This document shows, piece after piece, positions 26,151 to 34,820 of a stretch of DNA of 64,000 nucleotides. This DNA is from Streptomyces sp. WAC 01529. Lineage in GTDB: Bacteria; Actinomycetota; Actinomycetes; Streptomycetales; Streptomycetaceae. How positions within the stretch are numbered: position 1 is the stretch's first letter; each line of letters begins with the position of its first letter. The stretch is from assembly GCF_003945545.1 (NCBI RefSeq), contig NZ_CP029617.1, positions 6,537,001 to 6,601,000 of the forward strand, given 5' to 3'. The translations under genes were made by a program, and so were the position numbers. Below the pieces are notes generated by a model. That model had not been told where the DNA came from. It did not search any database and saw nothing but the letters and a program-made list of their open reading frames with translations.

Positions 26151-27097
26151 GAGGACGAGGCTTCCGGCGCGGCGGCCGCCAGCTCCGCGGCCGTCGGGTA
26201 CGAGTCCTGCGCACCCTTGCGGGTGACCGCCGCCGCGCCCACCCGCACCGCGTAAGCCGCCGCCGTCGCGAGGTCCTCGCCGAGACCGAGCCGCCAGGCG
26301 AGCGCGGCGGTGAAGGCGTCGCCCGCGCCCGTCGTGTCCACCGCGTCGACCTTCGGGCTCGGGACCCGCACGACGTCGGAGCCGTCCGCGGTGAGCGCGC
26401 CCGCCGAACCCAGCGTGATCACCACCGACCGGGGCCCGAGCGCGAGCAGCCCCCGCGCCCACTCCTCCGGGCTGTCGCCCGCGTCCTCGCCGAGCACCAC
26501 CCGCGCCTCGTGCTCGTTGACCACCAACGGGTCACACGCTGCCAGGACTTCGGCGGGCAGCGGGGCGGGCGGTGAGGGGTTCAGGACGAAGCGGGCGCCG
26601 GGCCGCAGCGTGCGGACGACCTCGGCGACCGTCTCCAGAGGGATCTCCAGCTGGCTGGAGACCACCCGCGCCGCCGTCAGGAGGCCGCCCGCCGCGCGGA
26701 TGTCCGCCGGAGTCAGGCGGGCGTTGGCGCCGGGCGAGACCACGATGCTGTTGTCGCCCGACGGGTCGACCGTGATCAGCGCGACGCCGGTGGGCGCGCC
26801 GCCCACCAGGACACCGGCAGTCTCCACCCCGGCCGCCCGCTGCGCGTCCAGCAGCAGCGTGCCGTGCGCGTCGTCGCCCACCCGGGCGAGCAGCGCCGTG
26901 CGGGCGCCGAGCCGGGCGGCGGCCACCGCCTGGTTGCCGCCCTTGCCGCCCGGATGGACGGCGAGATCCGAGCCGAGGACGGTCTCGCCCGGCGCGGGGC
27001 GGCGCTCCACACCGACCACCAGATCGGCGTTGGCGGAGCCCACGACCAGCAGTTCGAGGTCCGTGTCGCCCGTGCTGCCGGCGTTGTTGTCGTTCAT
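26147..27097 (-). CDS. rbsK: ribokinase
   Basis: 316-residue PfkB-family sugar kinase that phosphorylates ribose to ribose-5-phosphate. Signature 1 is HPGGKGGNQAVAAARLG; the C-terminal signature DTTGAGDAFTAALAWRLG contains the catalytic Asp and anion hole. NADLV at the N-terminus binds sugar. Fourth gene of the operon, between the transporter fusion and rbsD. Carries a slightly long hydrophilic N-terminus (MNDNNAGSTGD). Confidence 0.95.
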   Translation of the reverse strand: MNDNNAGSTGDTDLELLVVGSANADLVVGVERRPAPGETVLGSDLAVHPGGKGGNQAVAAARLGARTALLARVGDDAHGTLLLDAQRAAGVETAGVLVGGAPTGVALITVDPSGDNSIVVSPGANARLTPADIRAAGGLLTAARVVSSQLEIPLETVAEVVRTLRPGARFVLNPSPPAPLPAEVLAACDPLVVNEHEARVVLGEDAGDSPEEWARGLLALGPRSVVITLGSAGALTADGSDVVRVPSPKVDAVDTTGAGDAFTAALAWRLGLGEDLATAAAYAVRVGAAAVTRKGAQDSYPTAAELAAAAPEASSS

Positions 27098-27138
27098 GTG
27101 CTGCTTCCTGCTTTCGTACGGTGATGGGGCGAGGGCGG

Positions 27139-29094
27139 TCAGGAGAAATTCTTCACGTTCTTCGACGTGACGACCTTCACCGGGACCTTCACCGTCCCCC
27201 GGACCTTCTTGCCCTCCGCCGCACGCACCGCGTTCTCCACGGCGATCCTGCCCAGCTCCTTGGGCTGCTGCGCCACCGACGCGTACAGCGTGCCCGCCTC
27301 GACCGCCTTGAGGCCGTCGGGGGTGCCGTCGAAGCCGACCACCGGGACGGACGTGCCCGCCTTGCCGCCGAGCGCCTTGACCGCGCCGAGCGCCATCTCG
27401 TCGTTCTCGGCGAAGACGCCGTTGACGCCCTTGTTCGACTGGAGGAGGTTCGTCATCACGTCCAGGCCCTTGGTGCGGTCGAAGTCCGCGGGCTGCTTGG
27501 CGACGACCTCGATGCCGGGGTACGCCTTGATGCCCTCGGCGAAGCCCTGCCCGCGCTCACGGCTCGCGGAGGTGCCCGGCGTGCCCTGGAGGACGACGAC
27601 CTTGCCCTTGCCGCCCAGCTTCTCGGCGAGGGTCTTGGCGGCGAGCCTGCCGCCCGCCACGTTGTCGGAGGCGACGAGCGTGGCCGTCCGCGCCTTGTTC
27701 ACCCCGCGGTCGGCGGCGACCACGGGGATGTCCTGCTTGTTGGCGCCGCGCACGGCCGGGCCCGCCGCGTCGGAGTCCACCGGGTTGACGATGATCGACT
27801 TCACGCCCTCGCCGGTGAAGTTCTGGAGTTGGTTGGTCTGCTGGGAGGCGTCGTTCTGCGCGTCGGTGACGGTCAGCTCCACGCCCGCCTTCTCGGCCGC
27901 CGCCTGCGCGCCTTCCTTCATCTGCACGAAGAAGGGGTTGTTGAGGGTGGAAAGCGACATGCCGACCTTCGTCGACGTGCCCGATGAGCCCGAGTGGAAG
28001 AAGGAGACCGCGCCGACGGCGGCCGCCACGACCACGGCGGCCACCGCGTACTTCGCCGCCTGCGGCCCCTTGCCGCGTATGCCCCCGGCCGCGCCTGACG
28101 AGGCGCCCGGAGTCGCCCCGGCCCGCCTGCGCAACGTATCCAGGAGGACCGCGAGCGCGATGACGACGCCGATGACGACCTGCTGCCAGAACGCCGACAC
28201 GGAAAGGAGGTTGAGGCCGTTGCGCAGCACCGCCAGGATCAGCGCGCCGATGAGCGTGCCGGACGCCTTGCCGACGCCGCCCGCCAGGCTCGCGCCGCCG
28301 ATGACGACCGCGGCGATCGCGTCGAGTTCGTACCCCTGTGCGGCCTGCGGCTGCGCGGAGACCAGCCGGGAGGCGAGCACGACGCCCGCGACGGCGGCGA
28401 AGAGACCGGAGAGCGCGTAGATGACGAGCTTCTGGCGCTTGACGCGCAGGCCCGAGAGGCGGGCCGCTTCCTCATTGCCGCCGATCGCGTACATGGAGCG
28501 GCCGATGAACGTACGTCCGAGCACGACGGCCGTCACCAGGCCCATCACGACCATCACGATCACCGGGATCGGCAGCCAGCCGCCCACCGTGTCACCGAGG
28601 TGCGACACCGAGTCGGGGAACGCGATCGGGCTGCCCTGCGAGATCACCAGGGAGAGGCCGCGGGCCACCGAGAGCATCGCGAGCGTCGCGATGAACGGCG
28701 GGAGTTTCCCGTACGACACGAGCAGGCCGTTGACGAACCCGCACGCCATGCCCGTGGCGACCGCGAGGACGACCGCGAGCCAGACCGGCAGCCCCTCCGA
28801 AGTCGCCGTCCAGGCGAGCACGGTGGCCGACAGCGCGGCGACCGAGCCGACCGACAAGTCGATGCCCGCCGAGACGATCACGAATGTGACACCGAACGCG
28901 AGGATCGCGGTCACGGCCGCCTGCACACCGACGTTCAGCAGGTTCTGGGTGGTGAGGAAGTCGCCGGAGAGCAGCGACATCGCCACGACCAGGACGATCA
29001 GGGCGCTCAGCGCGCCGTTGTCGAGCAGGACGCGGCGGAACGTGGCCGTGCCACCCGCGCCGCCCGCGTCACGCTTCACGGTTTCAGTGGCCAC
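27139..29094 (-). CDS. RbsC-RbsB fusion: ribose permease joined to its binding protein
   Basis: 651 residues joining two normally separate proteins. Residues 1-320 are an RbsC-type permease with many hydrophobic segments and the loop LVIYALSGLFAAVAGVVLAS and IGGASLAGGVGKASGTLIGA. After a Gly/Ala-rich linker and one extra transmembrane helix (KYAVAAVVVAAAVGAVSFF), residues 375-651 form an RbsB-like type 1 binding domain: KVGMSLSTLNNPFFVQMKEGA, NPVDSDAAGPAV, VFAENDEMALGAVKALGG, VVGFDGTPDGL. Ribose binding outside the membrane is thereby tethered to the pore. GTG 29094 has GGAGGG upstream; overlaps rbsA by 11 bp. Confidence 0.9.
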   Translation of the reverse strand: MATETVKRDAGGAGGTATFRRVLLDNGALSALIVLVVAMSLLSGDFLTTQNLLNVGVQAAVTAILAFGVTFVIVSAGIDLSVGSVAALSATVLAWTATSEGLPVWLAVVLAVATGMACGFVNGLLVSYGKLPPFIATLAMLSVARGLSLVISQGSPIAFPDSVSHLGDTVGGWLPIPVIVMVVMGLVTAVVLGRTFIGRSMYAIGGNEEAARLSGLRVKRQKLVIYALSGLFAAVAGVVLASRLVSAQPQAAQGYELDAIAAVVIGGASLAGGVGKASGTLIGALILAVLRNGLNLLSVSAFWQQVVIGVVIALAVLLDTLRRRAGATPGASSGAAGGIRGKGPQAAKYAVAAVVVAAAVGAVSFFHSGSSGTSTKVGMSLSTLNNPFFVQMKEGAQAAAEKAGVELTVTDAQNDASQQTNQLQNFTGEGVKSIIVNPVDSDAAGPAVRGANKQDIPVVAADRGVNKARTATLVASDNVAGGRLAAKTLAEKLGGKGKVVVLQGTPGTSASRERGQGFAEGIKAYPGIEVVAKQPADFDRTKGLDVMTNLLQSNKGVNGVFAENDEMALGAVKALGGKAGTSVPVVGFDGTPDGLKAVEAGTLYASVAQQPKELGRIAVENAVRAAEGKKVRGTVKVPVKVVTSKNVKNFS

Positions 29095-30670
29095 GGGAGC
29101 CCTCCGCTTCTTCTTCGTTGCGTACGTTCGTGTCGAGCGCCTCGTGCGCCTCATGCGCCTCGCGCGCCTCTTCGGCCGGGGCCGCCGTGCTGACGGCGAG
29201 CGCCATCACCGCGTCCTGGGTCGCCTCGTCGGCGGTCAGTTCACCGGCGATCCGGCCCTGCGCCATGACCAGGACCCGGTCGCTCATGCCGAGCACCTCG
29301 GGCAGGTCGCTGGAGATCATCAGGACCGCGTGCCCGGAGGCGGTCAGCTCGTTGATCAGCTGGTAGATCTCGACCTTCGCGCCCACGTCGATGCCGCGCG
29401 TCGGCTCGTCGAGGATGAGCACCTTGACGTCGGCGAGCAGCCACTTGCCGATGACGACCTTCTGCTGGTTGCCGCCGGACAGCGTGCGCACGTGCTGGCC
29501 GAGCCCGGCCATGCGCACCTTCAGCTGCTCGGCGATCCGGGCCGCGTCCCGCGCCTGGCCCTTGAGATCCACGAGCCCGGCGCGGGTCGCCGACCGCAGC
29601 GTCACCAGGCCGAGGTTCTCCCGCACCGACGCGTCGAGGAGCAGGCCCTGGCCCTTGCGGTCCTCCGGTACGAGGCCGATGCCCGCGCCCATCGCGGCGT
29701 TCACGTCATGCCGGGGCAGCCGCTCCCCGCGCACACCGACACTGCCCGCGTCGTACGGGTCGGCGCCGAAGACCGCGCGCGCCACCTCGGTGCGGCCCGC
29801 GCCGACGAGCCCCGCGAGGCCGACGACCTCACCGGCCCGCACCTCGAAGCTCACGTCGTGGAAGACGCCGTCGCGGGTGAGCCCCTTGACCGACAGCAAC
29901 GGCGGCCCGGCGTCCGGGCGTTGGCGCGGATACTGCTGCTCGATGCTGCGGCCCACCATGAGACGCACGAGTTCGTCCTCGGGAGTGGAGGCGGGCACCT
30001 GTCGCACGCTGCGGCCGTCCCGCAGCACAGTGACGCGGTCGCCGAGCGCGGCGATCTCATCGAGGTGGTGGGTGATGAAGACGATGCCCACGCCGTCCTC
30101 GCGCAAGGTGCGCACGATGGCGAAGAGCTTGTCGACCTCCTCGGAGGTGAGCACGGCGGTCGGCTCGTCCATGATGAGCACGCGCGCGTCCAGGCTCAGC
30201 GCCTTGGCGATCTCGACCATCTGGAGCCGGGCGATGCCCAGTTCACGCACCTTGGCGCGCGGCGACACCCGCACGCCGACCCGCTTCAGCAGCTCCTCGG
30301 CGTCCGACTCCATCTTCTTGCGGTCGACGAGTCCGAAGCGGCGCGGCTGGCGCCCCAGGAAGATGTTCTCGGCGACGGTGAGGTCCGGGACGAGGTTGAA
30401 CTCCTGGTAGATGGTGGCGATGCCGAGCCGTTCGGCGTCCTGCGCGCCGTGGATGCGCACCTCCTCGCCGTCCACGACGATGCGGCCGCTGTCGGGGCGG
30501 TAGGCCCCGGAGAGCATCTTGATGAGGGTGCTCTTGCCCGCCCCGTTCTCGCCGAGCAGGACGTGCACCTCTCCGCGCCGCAGATCGAAGTCGACGGAGT
30601 CGAGCGCGACGACGCCGGGGAACGTCTTGCGGATGCCTTCGATGCGCAGCAACTCGGCCTGGTCGCTCAC
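29084..30670 (-). CDS. rbsA: ribose importer ATP-binding protein (double ATPase)
   Basis: 528 residues with two ATPase domains. Domain 1: GENGAGKSTLIKMLSG Walker A, LGIARLQMVEIAKALS signature region and VLIMDEPTAVLTSEE Walker B. Domain 2: GLVGAGRTEVARAVFG at the Walker A position (degenerate, as in other RbsA proteins), LSGGNQQKVVIGKWL and VLILDEPTRGIDVGAK. GTG 30670 has AAGGAG six bases upstream and overlaps the rbsR stop by 4 bp. Confidence 0.94.
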   Translation of the reverse strand: MSDQAELLRIEGIRKTFPGVVALDSVDFDLRRGEVHVLLGENGAGKSTLIKMLSGAYRPDSGRIVVDGEEVRIHGAQDAERLGIATIYQEFNLVPDLTVAENIFLGRQPRRFGLVDRKKMESDAEELLKRVGVRVSPRAKVRELGIARLQMVEIAKALSLDARVLIMDEPTAVLTSEEVDKLFAIVRTLREDGVGIVFITHHLDEIAALGDRVTVLRDGRSVRQVPASTPEDELVRLMVGRSIEQQYPRQRPDAGPPLLSVKGLTRDGVFHDVSFEVRAGEVVGLAGLVGAGRTEVARAVFGADPYDAGSVGVRGERLPRHDVNAAMGAGIGLVPEDRKGQGLLLDASVRENLGLVTLRSATRAGLVDLKGQARDAARIAEQLKVRMAGLGQHVRTLSGGNQQKVVIGKWLLADVKVLILDEPTRGIDVGAKVEIYQLINELTASGHAVLMISSDLPEVLGMSDRVLVMAQGRIAGELTADEATQDAVMALAVSTAAPAEEAREAHEAHEALDTNVRNEEEAEGSRGH

Positions 30671-31713
30671 GGGTTGCTCCTTCGTACGGAGGTGTCCTCG
30701 CCGGCGCCCTCGCCGCACGAGCGGCGGACGACGAGGCGGGCGGGCAGGGTCACGGACCGCGGGCTCCTGCCCTCGATCCGGTCGATCAGGGCGCGTACGG
30801 CGGCCCGGCCGAGGTCGCCGGTCGGCTGGGCGATCGCGGTGACCGGCGGATCGGTGTGCACGAACCAGGGGATGTCGTCGAAGGCCGCGAGCCCGATGTC
30901 GTGCGGGACGCGCAGGCCGTGCGCGCGGATCGCGTCGAGGGCGCCGAGCGCCATCAGGTTGTCGGCGGCGAAGACGACCTGGGGCGGCTCCGGCAGGGCG
31001 AGGAAGCGCTCGGTGGCGCGGCGGCCGCTGTCGGCCTGGAAGTCGCCCTGGCCGATGTAGGCGGCGGGCAGGGCGATGCCGTGCTCGCGCAGCGCGTCAC
31101 GGAAGGCCTCGACGCGCTCGCTGCCGGTCGTGGTGGCGGCCGGGCCCGCGATGATCGCGAGCCTGCGGTGGCCGAGCCCGTGCAGGTGGGCGACGAGGTC
31201 ACGCACGGCCTGCCGCCCGTCGGAGCGGACGACGGGGACGTCCACGCCGGGGATCCACCGGTCCACGAAGACCATGGGGGTGCCGGCGCGCACGGCGTCG
31301 AGCATCAGCGGGGAGCCGCCGTCGGTGGGGGAGACGAGCAGCCCGTCGATCCGCCGGTCGAGCAGGGTCCGCACGTGGTGGTCCTGCAGCTCGGGGCGCT
31401 CGTCGGCGTTGCCGATGATCACGCTGTAGCCGAGTGCGCGCGCCGCCTCCTCGACGGAGCGGGCGAGCTCCGTGAAGTACGGGTTGAGTACGTCGCTGAT
31501 GACCAGGCCGAGGGTGCGGGTCTGGTCGGTGCGCAGGGAGCGGGCGACGGCGTTGGGGCGGTAGCCGAGCGCCTCGACGGCGGCGAGCACGCGGGCGCGG
31601 GACGCGGGGCTGACCGAGGGGTGGCCGTTCACCACGCGCGAGACGGTGGCGACGGAGACGCCTGCCTCGGCGGCGACATCCTTGATGCTCACGGAGCCCG
31701 AGCTGGGAGCCAT
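30667..31713 (-). CDS. rbsR: LacI-family repressor of the ribose operon
   Basis: 348 residues. Residues 8-58 form the LacI DNA-binding domain: SIKDVAAEAGVSVATVSRVV, then ALGYRPNAVARSLR hinge region; the rest is a sugar-binding domain (LGLVISDVLNPYFTELARSV ... IGLAAFDDIPWFVHTDPPVT). Leads the operon rbsR-rbsA-rbsCB-rbsK-rbsD, so it is autoregulated together with the transporter through the two operators just upstream. RBS AAGGAGGTG lies 8 bp before the start. Ribose or a phosphate derivative is the likely inducer. Confidence 0.93.
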   Translation of the reverse strand: MAPSSGSVSIKDVAAEAGVSVATVSRVVNGHPSVSPASRARVLAAVEALGYRPNAVARSLRTDQTRTLGLVISDVLNPYFTELARSVEEAARALGYSVIIGNADERPELQDHHVRTLLDRRIDGLLVSPTDGGSPLMLDAVRAGTPMVFVDRWIPGVDVPVVRSDGRQAVRDLVAHLHGLGHRRLAIIAGPAATTTGSERVEAFRDALREHGIALPAAYIGQGDFQADSGRRATERFLALPEPPQVVFAADNLMALGALDAIRAHGLRVPHDIGLAAFDDIPWFVHTDPPVTAIAQPTGDLGRAAVRALIDRIEGRSPRSVTLPARLVVRRSCGEGAGEDTSVRRSNP

Positions 31714-31732
31714 CGTCGGTCCACCTCCTTGT

Positions 31733-31768
31733 GGAATCGATTACACGGAGGATTGGAATCGATTACAC
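31733..31768. promoter_or_regulatory. twin LacI-type operators before rbsR
   Basis: GGAATCGATTACAC occurs twice (31733-31746 and 31755-31768), 22 bp apart, about two helical turns. Each centres on the palindrome AATCGATT and fits the LacI-family pattern TGnAAnCGnTTnCA, here TGTAATCGATTCCA on the other strand. The copies begin 20 bp upstream of the rbsR start codon, so repressor bound here would cover RNA polymerase or the transcription start. Confidence 0.85.
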
Positions 31769-31874
31769 GAGGGTGTGGCAAGAGGGTGGCGGGCCCGGTG
31801 GGGCGAGTGAGACCTGATCGTGATGAAGGCGGGCGTGGGGCTGAAGGAGGGGGGCGGGGGAGGGGGCGGGTGGC

Positions 31875-33149
31875 TCAGCTCGGCTGGAACGGGACCGTCA
31901 GCCAGGGGCTGTCCGGATCCGACGTCAGCGCGCGGTGCGCGTGCAGCACGTCCGTGTACCAGGAACCGAACGACTCCTCGTCGAAGTGGAGGCACCGGCC
32001 CAGGATGTAACCCGCCGAGAACTCCTCCCACGAGCCGTACACCGACCGCGCGGCGTGCGACGTACGCTCGATCGCCGCGCGCAGCTCCGCCTCGGTCGCG
32101 TACCGGGCGCCGCGTCCCCAGCGGGCCATCTTGGAGGCGCGGCCGATGTCCCAGGCCGCGACCGTGCGGACGAAGCCGTCGGGCGGCAGCAGCTCATCGG
32201 CGCGGAAACGGGCCTCGTAGCGCAGGATCTTCCCGACCAGATCGCGCATGGCGGCGACGAAGTCGTCCAGTTCGGGATCGTCGCCCGGCCGGTGCGGGGT
32301 GTCGGGGCCGCCCGTCTCCACGACGCGGTTGCGCAGCGTCACCTCGACGCACTCCCGCCACCGCTCCGGGTCGAGCCGCGGCCCGACCTCGGCAAGCACC
32401 GCGAGACGGGCACCCAGGACGAAGTCCCAGTACCAGGGGCTGACTTCGCGGGTGAGAAGCCGCTCCTGGGTGGCCAGCCACTGCTCGCGGCCGCGCACGC
32501 CCCAGGACTCGGCCAGGCGCTCCACCTCGTTGTGGTGGCCCGCGCCGTGCCAGTCGAGCGTGTTCCACGGGTCGCCGTTGGCGAAGCACAGGTGCGCGCC
32601 GCAGGCGAGGCCGTGCAGCAGCGGGCCCGGCTCGGGCGCCCCCGTGCGGCGGGTCTCGATGCGGTCGCCGAGGCCGCCGTCGCGGTGGTGGCGCTCGTGC
32701 AGGTCGGCCCAGACCTGCCGCTCCTCGTCGGTGGTGAGGTAGTACTGCTCGCACGGGGTCGCCGCGTTGACCACCAGGATGTCCACGTCGTCGGGGCAGC
32801 CCTCGGCGAGCGCGCCGAGCGTCACGAACTCGTACACGACGGCGGGGTGCGGGCGCGGCAGCAGCCCCGCGGTGTAGACCTGCGCCGCCTTGCGGCCGTC
32901 CGGCAGGTCGACGGTGAGCAGCGGGCTCGCGTCCGCGCCGGGGTCCTTCTCGTGCAGCGCCACCGGCCGGTACAGGCCCGCGACGGCGACGGCCCGCAGA
33001 TAGGTGTACGCGTCGTCGGCCTCGCGGAGTTCGTACAGGTGCTCTTCGAGGTCGGCGGGGGCCTGCCACCGGCTGCCGTCCTCCGGAGCGGGGACGAACG
33101 GGAAGATCTCGTCGTGGAACTCGTCCTCGGCGTCGGCTGCCGCGTGCAT
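31875..33149 (-). CDS. SseB-like/DUF1266 protein
   Basis: 424 residues. The middle segment (LLTVDLPDGRKAAQVYTAG ... YEFVTLGALAEGCPDDVDILVVNAATPCEQY) resembles an SseB-type domain. The C-terminal 180 residues match DUF1266: VAAWDIGRASKMARWGRGA, then AIERTSHAARSVYGSWEEFS and AGYILGRCLH. DUF1266/SseB proteins appear in bacterial effector and immunity-like settings, but no activity is established. Its upstream region (33150-33271) carries a long simple-sequence repeat. Single gene, not linked to the ribose operon. Confidence 0.7.
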   Translation of the reverse strand: MHAAADAEDEFHDEIFPFVPAPEDGSRWQAPADLEEHLYELREADDAYTYLRAVAVAGLYRPVALHEKDPGADASPLLTVDLPDGRKAAQVYTAGLLPRPHPAVVYEFVTLGALAEGCPDDVDILVVNAATPCEQYYLTTDEERQVWADLHERHHRDGGLGDRIETRRTGAPEPGPLLHGLACGAHLCFANGDPWNTLDWHGAGHHNEVERLAESWGVRGREQWLATQERLLTREVSPWYWDFVLGARLAVLAEVGPRLDPERWRECVEVTLRNRVVETGGPDTPHRPGDDPELDDFVAAMRDLVGKILRYEARFRADELLPPDGFVRTVAAWDIGRASKMARWGRGARYATEAELRAAIERTSHAARSVYGSWEEFSAGYILGRCLHFDEESFGSWYTDVLHAHRALTSDPDSPWLTVPFQPS

Positions 33150-33185
33150 GGTCGTTCTCCGCTTTCGGGGGCCGGTCTGTTCCGC

Positions 33186-33253
33186 GTGCGTACGTGCGTA
33201 CGTGCGTACGTGCGCAGGTGCCGTACGTGCCGTACGTGCTGCACGTGCCGCAC
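33186..33253. repeat. simple-sequence tandem repeat upstream of the DUF1266 gene
   Basis: Three copies of GTGCGTAC (33186-33209) and a near copy, then four copies of a 9-bp unit GTGCCGTAC/GTGCnGCAC (33218-33253). Starts 37 bp upstream of the DUF1266 start codon, within its probable promoter/leader. GTAC-rich alternating repeats can vary in length by slippage. Confidence 0.8.
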
Positions 33254-33271
33254 GCGAATGGATCTTGCACC

Positions 33272-34549
33272 CTACGCGGAGACCTCGAACCGCAGCGACT
33301 TCAAGCCGTTTATGAAGTGCGACACCAGCCGGTGGGGAGGCGCCGCGAGCCGCAGCCGGGGCAGGGCGCGGGCCACCTCTTCGTAGAAGACGCGCAGTTG
33401 GAGGCGGGCGAAGTGCGCGCCCAGGCAGACGTGCGGGCCCTCGCCGAACGCCACATGGGGGTTGGGCGAGCGGGACAGGTCCAGGCGGTGCGGGTCGGTG
33501 AAGACGCGCTCGTCGTGGTGGGCGGAGGCGTGGAAGACGACGACCTTGTCCCCGGCCGCGATCGGCGTCCCCGCCAGTTCGGTGTCACGGGCCGCGGTGC
33601 GCCGGAAACTGAGCACCGGCGGGTGCCTGCGCAGCAGTTCGTCCACGGCGGTGGCGGCCCCGACCGCCCCGCCGCGCAGCCGCTCGTACTCGCCGGGGCT
33701 CTCGGCGAGCGCGAGCAGCCCGCCCGGCGCGGCGCTCCGCACGGTGTCGTTGCCCGCGACCGTGAGCAGGAAGAAGAACATCTCCAGCTCAGGGGCGTCG
33801 AGTTCGGCGTCGGTGGCGAGGGTCGTCAGGATGTCGTCGGCGGGGTGGCCGCGCTTGTACGCGGCCAGCGTCCGCGCGTAGTCGAACATGTCGCCCAGCA
33901 TCGCGGGCGAGCGCGGGTCGAGGGGCGCGCCGTCGGGGCCGTGCGCGGTCGGTGCCGCCTCGTCGGGGTCCTGGTAGCCGATGACGCGCCGCGTCCAGTG
34001 GAGCAGGAGGCCGCGGTCGTCCGGCGGGACGCCGAGGAGGTCGGCGAGGTTGAGCAGGGCGTAGTCGTCGGTGACGGTGGTGACGACATCGAACGTGCCG
34101 TCGCCCGCGCGGGCCCGCGTCAGGGCTTCGGCGAGGAGAGTACGCGCCCGCTCCCGCGCGCGCTCCTCGAACCGCTCCACCCGCTTCGGGGTGAACGCCC
34201 GGCTCACCAGCCTGCGCAGGCGGCCGTGGGCGGGCGGGTCCTGATTGAGCATCATGCGCCGGATGAACGGCAGGTCGGCCGGGGCGGGGTCGCGGATCTG
34301 CGTGGCGCCCAGGTGGGAGGAGAAGGTGGCGGGGTCCTTGAGGACGCGGACGACGTCGGCGTGCCGGGTGACGGCCCAGAACCCCGGCCCGGCCGGCCAG
34401 CCCAGCACCTCGGGCTCCTCCTGCCAGGCGACGGGGTGGTGATCGCGCAGGACGCGGTAGCGGTGGTGGGGCGGCCCGTTGGCGTACACCCGAGGATCGA
34501 AGACGTCGGGGACGACGGGGGCCTCCGCGCCGGGGCGCGGTGCCTTCAT
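33272..34549 (-). CDS. cytochrome P450, CYP124/125/142-like
   Basis: 425 residues with all P450 landmarks: I-helix LLTVAGNDTVRSA (AGNDT), K-helix ELLRRHP (ExxR), and haem loop VAFGEGPHVCLGAHFAR with the ligand Cys. The AGNDT motif, the early RMMLNQDPPAHGRLRRLVSR and the terminal HFINGLKSLRFEV resemble actinobacterial CYP124/125/142 enzymes that hydroxylate lipid or isoprenoid side chains at the terminal carbon. No ferredoxin is next to it. Unrelated to the peptide-modifying P450 at 6201. Single gene; the P450 faces a 211-bp repeat-rich region upstream. Confidence 0.88.
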   Translation of the reverse strand: MKAPRPGAEAPVVPDVFDPRVYANGPPHHRYRVLRDHHPVAWQEEPEVLGWPAGPGFWAVTRHADVVRVLKDPATFSSHLGATQIRDPAPADLPFIRRMMLNQDPPAHGRLRRLVSRAFTPKRVERFEERARERARTLLAEALTRARAGDGTFDVVTTVTDDYALLNLADLLGVPPDDRGLLLHWTRRVIGYQDPDEAAPTAHGPDGAPLDPRSPAMLGDMFDYARTLAAYKRGHPADDILTTLATDAELDAPELEMFFFLLTVAGNDTVRSAAPGGLLALAESPGEYERLRGGAVGAATAVDELLRRHPPVLSFRRTAARDTELAGTPIAAGDKVVVFHASAHHDERVFTDPHRLDLSRSPNPHVAFGEGPHVCLGAHFARLQLRVFYEEVARALPRLRLAAPPHRLVSHFINGLKSLRFEVSA

Positions 34550-34668
34550 GTGGCGGAGCCTCGGTGTGCTGTGTCCTCGGGGTGTGTGTATGTGCCGCCC
34601 TTGTCCGTGTGGTCTGTGTCCGTTGGGGCTGGTGGCTGTGGGGGACTGCTGGTTGTGGTCTGTTCTCG

Positions 34669-34820
34669 CGCAGTTCCTCGCGCCCCTGGCGGGGTGCTTT
34701 CGGCCCCTGTGCTTCTTGCCGCCGCCTTGTCTGTGCCGCTCATGTGTCGGTCGTGGGCCGTCATCGTGCCGTTCCCCGCGCCCCTGGCGGGGTGTTTTCG
34801 TGCTCTGTGCTTGTTGCCGT
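34669..34820. repeat. two copies of the streptomycete intergenic repeat
   Basis: Copy A (34669-34722) and copy B (34767-34820) share GTTCCnCGCGCCCCTGGCGG, GGTGnTTTCG and CTGTGCTTnTTGCCG, spaced 98 bp. The core GTTCCnCGCGCCCC is the same as in 17401-17540. Copy B supplies the last 20 or so codons and stop of the hydrolase gene on the minus strand. The GCCCCTGGCGGGGT stem can form a short hairpin. Confidence 0.75.
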
